A stretch of 64,000 nucleotides of DNA, taken from positions 577,570-641,569 of the forward strand of contig NZ_CP054919.1 of NCBI RefSeq assembly GCF_013364235.1, in the 5' to 3' direction. Origin of the DNA: Kitasatospora sp. NA04385 (lineage in GTDB: Bacteria > Actinomycetota > Actinomycetes > Streptomycetales > Streptomycetaceae). The notes beneath the pieces are model-generated. The model did no database searches. It saw only the letters and a list, made by a program, of their open reading frames with translations, and had not been told where the DNA came from. Made by a program: the position numbers and the translations under genes. Shown here piece by piece: positions 55,400 to 63,329 of this stretch (its first letter is position 1; each line of letters begins with the position of its first letter).

Positions 55400-55996
55400 T
55401 CAGCCGCCGTGCGCCGCGCCGTCCCCGTGCACCGCACCGTCCCCGCGCCCCGCGCCGCCGCCGTGCGCCAGGTGACCCCCGTGCGCGAGGTGGCCTCCGT
55501 GCGCGAGGTGACCCCCGTGCGCGAGGCGGTCGCGGGCGGTGCGGCCGCGCCGTTCGATCGGGAGGACGCCGGTGGCGGCGGCGAGGCCGTAGGGGGGCAT
55601 GTCGCCGTAGATGGACTCGTAGTTGCCCGGCGGGACGACGTACGTCTCGTGCCAGATGCCCACGTGCTGGCGGGACTTGCGCTCCAGCCGGTTGACCGTC
55701 GCCCAGGCCGGGCGGTGCAGCTTGTCGGCGGCGGTGGCGTAGGCGAGCAGCTTCTCCACCGACTCCCAGTACTGGACCACGTAGAAGGTGCGCGGCGAGC
55801 CGAGCAGCAGCCGGTACCCGAGCAGCCCGCTCTCCGGGTCGCGGGAGAGTTCGCGCAGCATCCGCGGCATCGCGAGGAACACCGGCAGCCAGTGGTGCGG
55901 GCCCCGGAAGTGGTTGATCCGCATGCCGGTCAGGAAGAGGACGACGTCCCCCTCCGCGGCGGCGGTCGTCCGGCCGGGCATCGGTTTCGCGCGCAC
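55400..55996 (-). CDS. DUF4188 (monooxygenase-like) protein with His-rich repeat tail
   Basis: 198 residues from GTG 55996, preceded by GAGGGGGA. The DUF4188 domain is clear: VVLFLTGMRINHFRGPHHWLPV, AMPRMLRELSRDP, GYRLLLGSPRTFYVVQYWES, and WHETYVVPPGNYESIYGDMPPYGLA. It has a ferredoxin-like (ABM-type) fold in relatives. The last 35 residues are GGHLAH repeats (18-bp units at about 55461-55532), giving a flexible His-rich tail that could bind metal. It is divergent from the MerR regulator gene at 56096 with a 99-base shared control region. Confidence 0.86.
   Translation of the reverse strand: MRAKPMPGRTTAAAEGDVVLFLTGMRINHFRGPHHWLPVFLAMPRMLRELSRDPESGLLGYRLLLGSPRTFYVVQYWESVEKLLAYATAADKLHRPAWATVNRLERKSRQHVGIWHETYVVPPGNYESIYGDMPPYGLAAATGVLPIERRGRTARDRLAHGGHLAHGGHLAHGGHLAHGGGAGRGDGAVHGDGAAHGG
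55461..55532. repeat. 18-bp tandem repeats encoding GGHLAH
   Basis: GTGCGCGAGGTGACCCCC-like units recur every 18 bases (GTGCGC at 55463, 55481, 55499 and 55517). They lie in frame at the 3-prime end of the DUF4188 gene and encode hexapeptide repeats. Confidence 0.85.
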
Positions 55997-56031
55997 GGTG
56001 TTCCCCCTCGTCGTCGCCGGGCCCTCCCATG

Positions 56032-56066
56032 ATTGGATAGCCCCGCTCACCAACTTCATTGGATAG
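56032..56066. promoter_or_regulatory. Two ATTGGATAG direct repeats in the DUF4188/MerR control region
   Basis: ATTGGATAG occurs at 56032-56040 and 56058-56066, 26 bases apart, between the divergent starts at 55996 and 56096. Read on the minus strand each contains CTATCC, close to a -10 element. Likely binding sites of the adjacent MerR-type regulator or overlapping promoters. Confidence 0.5.
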
Positions 56067-56095
56067 TGGCACTCATCAACGGAGGGCACAAGGGC

Positions 56096-56755
56096 ATGCG
56101 CCTGGCGGATCTCGGCGAACGGAGCGGCGTGCCGCTCGCCACGGTCAAGTACTACCTGCGCGAGGGGCTGCTCCCGCCCGGCCGCCGGATCAACGCCACC
56201 CAGTCCGAGTACGACGAGTCCCACCTGCGGCGGCTGCGCCTGGTGCGGGCGATGATCCAGGTGGGGCGGATTCCGGTGGCCACCGTCCGGGAGGTGCTGG
56301 CGCACGTCGACGACGACTCGCTGGGCCGCACCGTCCGGCTCGGCGCCGCGCTCTGGGCCCTGCCGCACCCCGCCGAGGAGACCCCCGGCACCCCGCCGGA
56401 CGTCGAGGACCCGTCCCGGGCCGCCGCGCTGCTGCTGGTGGACGAACTGCTGGACCGCCTCGGCTGGTCCACCGCCCGCGAACTCGGCGCCCTCTCCCCC
56501 GCCCACCGCGCCCTGGTCTCCACCCTGGCCACCCTGCACCGGCTCGGCTACCCGCTCGGCGCCGACGACCTGCTGCCCTACGCCCGCACCATGGAGCAGG
56601 CCGCCGTCCACGACCTCGACCGGACCGACCTGCTGCCCACCGACCGCGAGCGGGCCGAGTACGCCGTCGCCTCGGCCGTCCTGTTCGAACCCGTCCTGCT
56701 CAACCTCCGCCGCCTGGCCCAGTCCGAGGAGTCGAGCCGCCGCCACGGCCTGTGA
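56096..56755 (+). CDS. MerR-family transcriptional regulator
   Basis: 219 residues from ATG 56096 with GGAGGG at good spacing. The winged helix is at the N-terminus: MRLADLGERSGVPLATVKYYLREGLLPPGR, then SEYDESHLRRLRLVRAMIQVGRIPVATVREVLAHVDD. The rest (about 140 residues) is an all-helical effector part with no metal-binding Cys, so it probably senses an organic ligand or protein. It is divergent from the DUF4188 gene and likely controls it and itself through the ATTGGATAG repeats. Confidence 0.9.
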   Translation: MRLADLGERSGVPLATVKYYLREGLLPPGRRINATQSEYDESHLRRLRLVRAMIQVGRIPVATVREVLAHVDDDSLGRTVRLGAALWALPHPAEETPGTPPDVEDPSRAAALLLVDELLDRLGWSTARELGALSPAHRALVSTLATLHRLGYPLGADDLLPYARTMEQAAVHDLDRTDLLPTDRERAEYAVASAVLFEPVLLNLRRLAQSEESSRRHGL

Positions 56756-56872
56756 CGCGACACCGAACGGGCCGGGCGGCCGACGCGTACGGGCGCCCGG
56801 GTGACGCGTACGGGCGCCCGGCCCGGGGTAGGCGGACCCGTCGACGCCCCCTACCGGAAGCAGGTGCCGCCG

Positions 56873-57253
56873 ATGGCGTGCCGGATCAGTGAACTCGTCC
56901 TGGGCTGCCGCGAACCCGAGGTGCTGGCGCGCTTCTGGTGCGAGGTGCTGGACTTCGTGGTGCTCGACCGCACGGCCGACGGCGGCATCGAGATCGGCCC
57001 GCGCGAGGGCTTCGGCGGCGCGCAGCCGACCCTCTTCCTGAGCCCCGAGGCCGAGCCGCACCCGGGCCTGCCGCGCCTGCACATCGACGTCAGCGCCACC
57101 GACCGCGACCAGGACGCCGAACTGGAGCGCCTGCTCTCCCTCGGCGCCCGCCCGGCCGACATCGGCCAGACCGGCGAGGAGTCCTGGCACGTCCTGGCCG
57201 ACCCGGAGGGCAACGTCTTCTGCCTGCTCAGGACGCGGATCAAGGAGCTCTGA
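56873..57253 (+). CDS. VOC/glyoxalase-fold protein
   Basis: 126 residues from ATG 56873. Paired beta-alpha-beta-beta-beta units are seen: CRISELVLGCREPEVLARFWCEVLDFVV, then RLHIDVSATDRDQDAELERLLSLGARPAD and SWHVLADPEGNVFCLL. The DPEGNxFCL ending is typical of the streptomycete VOC proteins related to bleomycin-resistance and glyoxalase enzymes. The usual metal ligands (His in RLHIDV, Glu in DPEGN) are partly present. Substrate unknown. Confidence 0.88.
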   Translation: MACRISELVLGCREPEVLARFWCEVLDFVVLDRTADGGIEIGPREGFGGAQPTLFLSPEAEPHPGLPRLHIDVSATDRDQDAELERLLSLGARPADIGQTGEESWHVLADPEGNVFCLLRTRIKEL

Positions 57254-57397
57254 CCGGCGCCCCGCCGCCGTCCGCCGCGGCTCCGGGCGAAAATCCTCCC
57301 GGAGCCGCGATGAATTTCCCGCGCGCCGCCGGTACGTACCGGTGAGCCCCCCGGACCCGGTGGGGCCGACCGAGAACGAGCGCGAGGGAGAACTCCG

Positions 57398-57808
57398 ATG
57401 TCGGACAACCGTGCGGCGGACGTCGCCGCGATCCAGGCCGTACTGGCCGCGTCCTACCGGGCCTGGGAGGCCGGGGACGCCGAGGCGATGGTCGCCGACT
57501 ACACGGCGGACGCCACCGCCATCCTGCCCGGCTCGCTGCGCGACGGCCGCGAGGCCGTCCGGGCGGACATGGCCCGGGCCTTCGCCGGCCCGCTGAAGTC
57601 CACCTCGACCTGGAACCGCACGCTCGGCGTCCGCTTCCTGGGCCGGGACGCCGCACTCGTGGTCAACGAGTCGGGCATCCTGTTCGACGGGGCGAGCGAA
57701 GTCCCCGAGGACCGGAAGGTCTACGCGACCTGGGCGCTGGAGAAGCGCGACAGCCGCTGGCTGATCGCCGGCTACCACAACAGCCCGGTGCACGTGCCCG
57801 CCCACTGA
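57398..57808 (+). CDS. SnoaL/DUF4440-like protein (SgcJ/EcaC family)
   Basis: 136 residues from ATG 57398, after GAGGGAGAA. The cone-shaped NTF2-like fold is seen in DVAAIQAVLAASYRAWEAGD, MVADYTADATAILPGSLRDG, AVRADMARAFAGPL and SRWLIAGYHNSPV. Family members are ketosteroid-isomerase-like; some act in enediyne or antibiotic pathways, but none are adjacent here, so the role is unknown. It is followed by two strong hairpins. Confidence 0.86.
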   Translation: MSDNRAADVAAIQAVLAASYRAWEAGDAEAMVADYTADATAILPGSLRDGREAVRADMARAFAGPLKSTSTWNRTLGVRFLGRDAALVVNESGILFDGASEVPEDRKVYATWALEKRDSRWLIAGYHNSPVHVPAH

Positions 57809-57826
57809 CGGACGCCGACGGGCGAC

Positions 57827-57858
57827 CGGCGGCCCGCACCGGCGGGCGCGGGCCGCCG
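57827..57858 (+). terminator. First hairpin after the SnoaL-like gene
   Basis: CGGCGGCCCGC, 10-base loop, GCGGGCCGCCG: a perfect 11-bp stem 18 bases after the stop. Confidence 0.75.
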
Positions 57859-57936
57859 CACCGCCCACCGGCGGAGAACGAACCGGCAGACGGCACCAGC
57901 AGAGAGCACCGGCAGACGGCACCGGCAGAGAGCCAC

Positions 57937-57982
57937 GGCAGGCCGGCGGCCCGCATCGGCGGATGCGGGCCGCCGGCCTGCC
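57937..57982. terminator. Second, 21-bp perfect hairpin
   Basis: A perfect 21-bp inverted repeat with loop GGCG, from GGCAGGCCGG to CCGGCCTGCC. It lies between the SnoaL-like gene and the next gene, after a duplicated GGCAGACGGCACCRGCAGAGAG motif (57883-57933). It probably acts as a back-up terminator. Confidence 0.8.
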
Positions 57983-58098
57983 GCGTGGCGGGACCTCGCC
58001 GCGCGGCCGGTCGGCGGACCGGGGCTGATTCGTTCCGGGGCCCGCTGGGCAGACGCCCGCCGACCAGGAGCATCGGAGCAAGCGAAAGGACCTGAACC

Positions 58099-58479
58099 AT
58101 GCTGCTGCTCGGAATCCTGCTGTTCGCCGCGTCCGGCGCGTTCGCCGGCCTGCTGATCGCCGACAACCTCGGCGGCGGCCCCGAGACCGGCGTCACCGTG
58201 CTCGGCCACCAGATCGCCACCATGAGCACCCTGGGGGCCTTCCTGGCCGGTCTGGCCCTCGCCCTGCTCTTCTGCGCCGGCCTGGCGCTGGTCGGCGGCG
58301 GGCTGCGGATGCACCGCCGCCACCGCCGGGCCGTCCCGGCGGACGCCGCGGTGGTACCGGAGCGCACCGACGACCCGGCCGCCGACGGCTACACCACCGG
58401 CGGGTCCACCGCCACCACCGGCGGGTCCACCGCCACCCGGCCCACGCGCGGCCGCCCGCGCCACCGCTTCACGCACTGA
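58099..58479 (+). CDS. Two-span membrane protein with basic tail
   Basis: 126 residues from ATG 58099 with AAAGGA upstream. Two hydrophobic spans, LLLGILLFAASGAFAGLLIA near 2-22 and AFLAGLALALLFCAGLALVGG near 48-68, are followed by a His/Arg stretch (RMHRRHRRA) and a tail holding two TTGGSTA repeats and ending RPRHRFTH. Related small membrane proteins are frequent in streptomycetes, without known function. Its last three codons and stop form the first unit of the repeat array at 58468-58556. Confidence 0.75.
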   Translation: MLLLGILLFAASGAFAGLLIADNLGGGPETGVTVLGHQIATMSTLGAFLAGLALALLFCAGLALVGGGLRMHRRHRRAVPADAAVVPERTDDPAADGYTTGGSTATTGGSTATRPTRGRPRHRFTH

Positions 58480-58556
58480 GGTTCACGCACTGAGAGGTTC
58501 ACGCACTGGGGTTCACGCACGGAGAGGTTCACGCGCCGGGTTCCACGCGCCGAGGC
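58468..58556. repeat. Tandem TTCACGCAC repeats starting in a stop codon
   Basis: TTCACGCAC(TGA) units start at 58468, 58482, 58498, 58512, 58528 and 58541, with spacing alternating 14 and 16 bases. The first unit encodes the last residues of the preceding gene and its stop. The remainder of the 475-base gap (58557-58954) holds no gene that I can support. Confidence 0.85.
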
Positions 58557-58954
58557 ACCCGCCCGGCGGGCGGAAGTCCCGGGCCCGGCCCGCCGGTTCA
58601 AGGACAGGTCAAGTGGAGGTTCCGTCAGGACAAAGCGGATAGCGGCCGGTCGACCCCCGCGGACTTCCGCCGGGAAGGACCGTCCGCACCCGGACCCGGA
58701 ATGCCCCGCCCGCCCCGCTCCCGCCCGGGCGCCCGGCGCCGGGGCATTCGCCGCTCACCTTCAACTCCCGCTACCACCAGTGCAGTTGGCCGATCTCACT
58801 CTCCCTCCCCACATCCGGTGAATTCCGACCGGATTCGCAGGAAACACCCAGGATCCCGCCACCGCGGCAATTGCGGGTAGGCTTCCCCGAATTGCGCCGA
58901 CCCGACGGACCCGACGGTCCGGTCGGGGCGGTACGGGGAAACGATGGGGGAGCC

Positions 58955-59254
58955 GTGGCTCAGGGAACGTTCCAGGTGGAGGTCGACGAACTCGGCCTGG
59001 TGTCGAAGGAGCTCGCCGAGGCGAACAACAGCATGGGCGGGGCGATGCACGCCCTGGGGCGGACCTCCCCCCAGGTGACCGGGCACCGCGCGCTGGACGG
59101 TGCCTGCGCCTCGTTCGCCGAGGACTGGAAGTACGGGCTGAAGCAGCTCAACGAGACGCTGCACGCGATCAGCGAGGGCCTGGACGTGACCGTGCGGGCG
59201 TACCGGGAGACCGACGAGCTGGTGCGCCGGGTGATGGCGGGGGAGGCCGTCTGA
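58955..59254 (+). CDS. WXG100-like small helical protein
   Basis: 99 residues from GTG 58955. It is made of two helices, FQVEVDELGLVSKELAEANN and FAEDWKYGLKQLNETLHAISE, with EDW at the turn region and a conserved-looking YRETDELVRRVM end, which matches the size and layout of ESX/WXG100-type secretion partners rather than a perfect WxG motif. Its stop overlaps the next start (TGATG). It is probably the small partner of the secreted-type protein at 59254-60459. Confidence 0.7.
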   Translation: MAQGTFQVEVDELGLVSKELAEANNSMGGAMHALGRTSPQVTGHRALDGACASFAEDWKYGLKQLNETLHAISEGLDVTVRAYRETDELVRRVMAGEAV

Positions 59255-60459
59255 TGTCGATCCTGATGCCCGGATGGGCCGCACCGACCGACCGCGACGG
59301 CTTCGACGCGCTGGGCTTCGACCCCGCACCCGGCAACCTGCCGGGCATCGACGAACTGGTCCGGGACCTCCAGCAGGCCGCGCGCGAGCTGGAGGACGCC
59401 CGGGTCAGCGTGAACCGGGCGTCCTGCGGCGGCGGCGCCTGGCAGGGCGAGGCGGCGGACGCGTTCTCCGCCCGGATCGCCAAGCTGCCGGGCCAACTGG
59501 ACGTCGCCCACGCCTCGTTCGACTCCGCGTACACCGCACTGGCGGGCTGGCGCGACCAGCTCGCCGGTCTGCAGCGCACCGCCGCCGACCAGGAGGAGCA
59601 GGCCCGGGCGGCCAAGGCCCGGCGCGACCGGGCCGCCGACAACCCGGACCTGAAGCTGGCCGGGGTGCTGTTCATGGACGACGAGCAGCTCGCGGACGCC
59701 GAGACCCGGCTGCGCAAGGCCGACGCCGAACTCCGGGCCGCCGACGCCGACTTGCAGGGCATCGTCGCCCGGGCCGAGGCGCTGCGCGCCGAGCACGACC
59801 AGCTGGCCCAGGAGGCCGCTCGGGTGGTGGCCCGGGCCGGCGAGCAGGCGCCCGACGGGCCGGGCTGGTTCGCCAAGCTGATGGACAGCGTGAAGCAGGT
59901 CGCCCAGGCGCACATCCAGCTGGCCAAGGACGCCATGGAGTGGGCCAAGGCGCACGCGAACGCCATCGCGGCGGTCGGCGACCTGCTCTCCAACGCGAGC
60001 ACCCTGGTCGGCCTCGGCTCGATCGCCCTGGCCGGCGCGGGCCTGGTGTTCCCGCCGCTGGAGGTCGGTGCGGCCGCGCTGAACGCCGTCTCCATGGGCC
60101 TGTCCGGCGCCGCCCTGGTCACCCACGGCGTGGCGGCGGCGGCCGGGGCGGACGTGCCCCCGCTGAGCTTCGCGGTCGACGTGATGGGCATGGTCCCGGT
60201 CATCGGCGAGGTCGGCAAGACCGGGAAGCTCGCCGCCTCGCTGTTCGCCCGGGAGACGATCGGCAACGGCGTCGCCCTCGGCGCCACCGGCATCTCGCTG
60301 AGCGGCTGGTCCCAGGACGCCAGCGGGCTCCAGCAGTTCCTCCCCCGGGACGGCGGCCAGTGGGGCGAACTCCTGCTCGGCGGCCCGCTGCTGGTCGGCC
60401 TGGACAACGCCTGGCACGACGGCTCGGAGAAGGACAAGGCCGCCCGGGGCGGGAACTGA
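59254..60459 (+). CDS. Putative type VII-secreted protein with WxGxAADAF leader domain
   Basis: 401 residues from ATG 59254. The first 100 residues match the streptomycete T7SS leader domain: FDALGFDPAPGNLPGIDELV, then GGAWQGEAADAFSARI and a third helix LAGWRDQLAGLQRTA. A long coiled coil follows (residues 105-200, ADAETRLRKADAELRAADAD), then helices with a hydrophobic hairpin near 245-300 (STLVGLGSIALAGAGLVFPP, AALVTHGVAAAAGADV) and a short tail. No nuclease or other toxin domain is evident at the C-terminus. It is co-translated with the small helical protein before it. Confidence 0.78.
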   Translation: MSILMPGWAAPTDRDGFDALGFDPAPGNLPGIDELVRDLQQAARELEDARVSVNRASCGGGAWQGEAADAFSARIAKLPGQLDVAHASFDSAYTALAGWRDQLAGLQRTAADQEEQARAAKARRDRAADNPDLKLAGVLFMDDEQLADAETRLRKADAELRAADADLQGIVARAEALRAEHDQLAQEAARVVARAGEQAPDGPGWFAKLMDSVKQVAQAHIQLAKDAMEWAKAHANAIAAVGDLLSNASTLVGLGSIALAGAGLVFPPLEVGAAALNAVSMGLSGAALVTHGVAAAAGADVPPLSFAVDVMGMVPVIGEVGKTGKLAASLFARETIGNGVALGATGISLSGWSQDASGLQQFLPRDGGQWGELLLGGPLLVGLDNAWHDGSEKDKAARGGN

Positions 60460-60538
60460 CGGTGCGCCGGACCACCCTCCCGGCCGGGCCGGGGCCCGCT
60501 TCCCCCGCCCGGCCGGGGCCCGCCCCCGGGGAGCCTGC

Positions 60539-61162
60539 ATGGACCTGACCCGCACCGCCCTACTGCTCGACGGCCGGGGCACGGTCGACGAACTGCTCAA
60601 CTCCTTCACCCTGGACGAGCCCGGGCTGCGCTGGCTGTGCTGGCTCTACGGCTACCGGCTGGAGCAGCTCCGGCAGGTCGGCCGCACCCACCACAAGCGG
60701 ATGCTCGCGGTGCTCGACCAGGACCCGGTCGCGCGGGCCCGGGCGGCCTGGATGCGCGCCCCGGACCTGCGTCCCGGCGCGCCCGCCCCGGTGCCGTGGA
60801 CCTCCCCGCACACCGGCGCCCCGGCGCCCTGGACCCCGCCGGGCTGGCTCCCCGGCTGCGGGCCGCTGCGACCGGCGGCCGACCGGATGCCCCGGGCCAC
60901 CGCCGAACAGGTCCGCGCCGACCACCACCCGGCGGGGCTGCTGGTGATCGGCGGCGGGCTCGGCGTCGTCGCGGCGGCCCTGGCGCCCGGCGCCCCGGTG
61001 CTCGCGGCGGTCCTCGGCGTCGTCGCGCTGGCGTTCCTGGCCGGCTACCTGCCCGCCCGGAACCACCGCGACCGGCTGCTCGCGGCGGCCGCCGACCGGC
61101 GTCCCCCGTACGACCCGCCCCCGGGCGGCCCGCCGCCTCCCCCTCCCCCGCCGCCTCGCTGA
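60539..61162 (+). CDS. Membrane protein with proline-rich tail, T7SS-like cassette
   Basis: 207 residues from ATG 60539. The first 65 residues are soluble (LDGRGTVDELLNSFTLDEPG, LCWLYGYRLEQLRQVGR), then a Pro-rich middle, two adjacent membrane helices (GLLVIGGGLGVVAAALAPGA and VLAAVLGVVALAFLAGYLPA) and a Pro-only end. I do not recognise the family. It stands 79 bases after the leader-domain gene in the same direction and is likely part of the same transcript. Confidence 0.72.
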   Translation: MDLTRTALLLDGRGTVDELLNSFTLDEPGLRWLCWLYGYRLEQLRQVGRTHHKRMLAVLDQDPVARARAAWMRAPDLRPGAPAPVPWTSPHTGAPAPWTPPGWLPGCGPLRPAADRMPRATAEQVRADHHPAGLLVIGGGLGVVAAALAPGAPVLAAVLGVVALAFLAGYLPARNHRDRLLAAAADRRPPYDPPPGGPPPPPPPPPR

Positions 61163-61211
61163 GTCGTTCCCGACGCCCCGTACGACCCGCCCATACCCGT
61201 GAGGAAGACCG

Positions 61212-61961
61212 TTGACCGGCAGCACCGTGGAGTCCGTGGAGACCGTGGAGTCAGTGGAGACCGTGGAGTTCGACGTCCCGCCCGAGTTCGTGCCGTTCGA
61301 GCCCGCCGACGACGTGGACGACGCCTACGAACTGGTCCTCGCCCGGCTCGGACCGGCCGCCGAGGGCCTCCCCCCGGTCCGGCGGCAGGCCCTGACCGCG
61401 CTGTACGCGGCCGGTTCGGCGGCGCTCACCGAGGCGGGCGTGCTCTGGTCCGGCACCTGCGTCGGCACCATCGGCGACCGCCTGTCCACGGCGACGCTCA
61501 CCGTCACCGCGCTGGACACCGAGGACGAGACGCCACAGGCCACCGCCGCCGCCGGACTCGTCGCGATCCTCACCCCGCGCGAGCTCCCCGGCCAGCCGCA
61601 GCCCTCGCAGCCCTCGCAACCCACCCCGCAGCTGCGGCGGTTCGACGCCCCGGCCGGTCCGGTCGTGATCACGCTGGAGCAGCAGCCGGGCTGGCAGCTG
61701 AGCGCCGAGCAGAGCGTCCCGCTGCTCTCCGCCAAGGCGTACCTGCCGATGCCGCCCGCCCTCCGGGGGGTGCTGATCCTCGAACTCAGCACCCCGGACG
61801 TCGACAACTGGTCGGAGGTCTACGCCCCGCTGCTGGTCCGGGTCGTCCGCAGCGTCCGCTTCCCGACAGCGGCGGACCCGACCCCGGCCGCCGCCGCACC
61901 GGCCCCCGCCGCCGCACCGCCCCCGCCCACCGACGACCCGTTCGGCACCCGGCTGAACTGA
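61212..61961 (+). CDS. Soluble protein of the same cassette, function unknown
   Basis: 249 residues from TTG 61212, with AGGAAG upstream. The opening VESVETVESVETVEFDVP comes from GTGGAGTCC-type repeats (61224-61266). The body has FVPFEPADDVDDAYELVLARLGP, a beta-rich centre (VLWSGTCVGTIGDRLSTATL, FDAPAGPVVITLEQQPGWQ, LILELSTPDVDNWSEVYAPLL) and a Pro/Ala tail. This composition resembles small immunity- or chaperone-like partners of T7SS effectors, but I cannot assign a family. It ends facing the DUF6328 gene. Confidence 0.7.
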   Translation: MTGSTVESVETVESVETVEFDVPPEFVPFEPADDVDDAYELVLARLGPAAEGLPPVRRQALTALYAAGSAALTEAGVLWSGTCVGTIGDRLSTATLTVTALDTEDETPQATAAAGLVAILTPRELPGQPQPSQPSQPTPQLRRFDAPAGPVVITLEQQPGWQLSAEQSVPLLSAKAYLPMPPALRGVLILELSTPDVDNWSEVYAPLLVRVVRSVRFPTAADPTPAAAAPAPAAAPPPPTDDPFGTRLN

Positions 61962-62276
61962 CCCCTCACCGCCGTCCCCACCGTCGCCGTCGCCGAGTTG
62001 CGGCTTGAGGAGGCGCCCGGCGAGCAGCCGGTGGTAGGCGCCGGTGGCGATCAGGGCACCGGTGGCGAGCGCGCCGAGGGCGACGGTGACCACGTACAGG
62101 CCGCGTTCGAAGCCGCTGAGGGCGGTGAAGCGCGGCATGGAGACCACGCTCAGCAGGAAGCCGAACAGGATCTGCGCACCGGTCTGCGCGACCCGGATCT
62201 CCTGGAGCGGTTCGGTCCAGCGCCGGTCCGCACGTTCGTTCGGGGTCTCGTGCCGCCCGAGGTACTGCTCGGACAT
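61962..62276 (-). pseudogene. DUF6328 membrane protein, truncated and without its own stop
   Basis: From ATG 62276 the start is typical of DUF6328: GRHETPNERADRRWTEPLQEIRVAQTGAQILFGFLLSV and RFTALSGFERGLYVVTVALGALATGALIATGAYHRLL. The family normally has four spans and about 160 residues; here it ends after two spans in LKPQLGDGDGGDGG. The frame has no stop there and stays open antisense to the neighbouring gene as far as 61251, adding about 240 residues unlike any membrane protein. Either the gene has lost its second half, or a one-base error hides a TGA near 61975. Confidence 0.7.
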
Positions 62277-62421
62277 CCTGGCCGCCCCCTTCCTCCCCAC
62301 GCGTCCCCCCGCCCGGGAACGGCGGAAAACGGCGGGTGTGGGGCGCGGTGCCCGGGGTAGACGGGGGCACGCACCGGAACAGGCCCGGGCCGTGGGGGCC
62401 CGGTCGGGAGGAGGCGACGGG

Positions 62422-63108
62422 ATGGCAGCGGACGGCGCGGCCGCACTGTTCGACGTGGACGGCACCCTGGTGGACACCGTCTACCTGCACACCCTCGCCT
62501 GGTGGCAGGCGTTGGCGCAGTACGGCCACGAAGTGGACGCGGCCCGGATCCACCGGGCCATCGGCATGGGCAGCGACCAGTTGCTCGACCACCTGCTCGG
62601 GGACGACCGGGACCGCTCGGAGGACGACGCGGTCGAGGCCGCGCACCTCGCGCTGTACGCCCAGCACTGGCCGGGCCTGCGGGCCTTCCCGGGGGCGGGC
62701 GACCTGCTGCGGGAGTGCGCCGGGCGGGGGTGGCGGGTGGTGCTGTCGACGTCCGCCTCGGGACGCGAGCTGGAGGTGCTGCGCCGGGTGCTGGACGCCG
62801 ACGACGCGGTGCACGCGGTGGCGCACTCGGACGGGGTGGCGGCCTCGAAGCCCGCCCCCGACCTGGTGCACCGGGCGCTGGAGCAGGCGGCCGCGCGGGC
62901 GGACCGGTCGGTGTTCGTCGGCGACAGCGTGTGGGACGTCGAGGCGGCGGGGCGGGCCGGGACGCCGTGCGTGGGCGTGGAGACCGGCGGTTTCGCCGCC
63001 GCGGAACTGCGCGGCACGGGCGCCGTCGAGGTGCACCCCTCGGTCGGCGCGCTGCTGGACGGCCTGGACGACAGCGTCCTCGCGCGCCCCGGGGCGGGTG
63101 CCCGGTGA
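62422..63108 (+). CDS. HAD-superfamily phosphatase
   Basis: 228 residues from ATG 62422 with GGGAGGAGG upstream. All HAD motifs are visible: motif I ALFDVDGTLVDT with the nucleophile Asp and general acid Asp, motif II VVLSTSASG, motif III Lys in AASKPAPDL, and motif IV VFVGDSVWDVEAA. The helical cap between motifs I and II (residues 20-85) is of the beta-phosphoglucomutase/phosphoglycolate type. It dephosphorylates a small molecule in the cytoplasm; the substrate cannot be told. Its stop overlaps the next start by four bases (GTGA). Confidence 0.93.
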   Translation: MAADGAAALFDVDGTLVDTVYLHTLAWWQALAQYGHEVDAARIHRAIGMGSDQLLDHLLGDDRDRSEDDAVEAAHLALYAQHWPGLRAFPGAGDLLRECAGRGWRVVLSTSASGRELEVLRRVLDADDAVHAVAHSDGVAASKPAPDLVHRALEQAAARADRSVFVGDSVWDVEAAGRAGTPCVGVETGGFAAAELRGTGAVEVHPSVGALLDGLDDSVLARPGAGAR

Positions 63109-63329
63109 ACGGAACGCGGACGGCCGCCGACCGGCCCCGACGGGTCGACCCCCTGGTCCGCCGGCTGGGCTACCGCACGCGGGCCGCGTCCTGGACGGCC
63201 CTGTGCGCCCTGTGCGCGCTGCTGGGCCCGGCCGCGGTCACGCTCACCGGCCCGGACGCGGTCGCACTGCCCGGGCCCGGGCCGATCCCGCGCGATCCCT
63301 CGGACGGTCGTTCAATGACGGTCCGGTGA
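63105..63329 (+). CDS. Short possible one-span protein
   Basis: 74 residues from GTG 63105, overlapping the HAD stop as GTGA. After a basic start (RTAADRPRRVDPLVRRLGYR) there is one hydrophobic stretch ASWTALCALCALLGPAAVTL and a Pro-rich end. The four-base coupling argues for it; the short length and an 18-base overlap with the convergent permease gene argue against it. Function unknown. Confidence 0.4.
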   Translation: MNGTRTAADRPRRVDPLVRRLGYRTRAASWTALCALCALLGPAAVTLTGPDAVALPGPGPIPRDPSDGRSMTVR

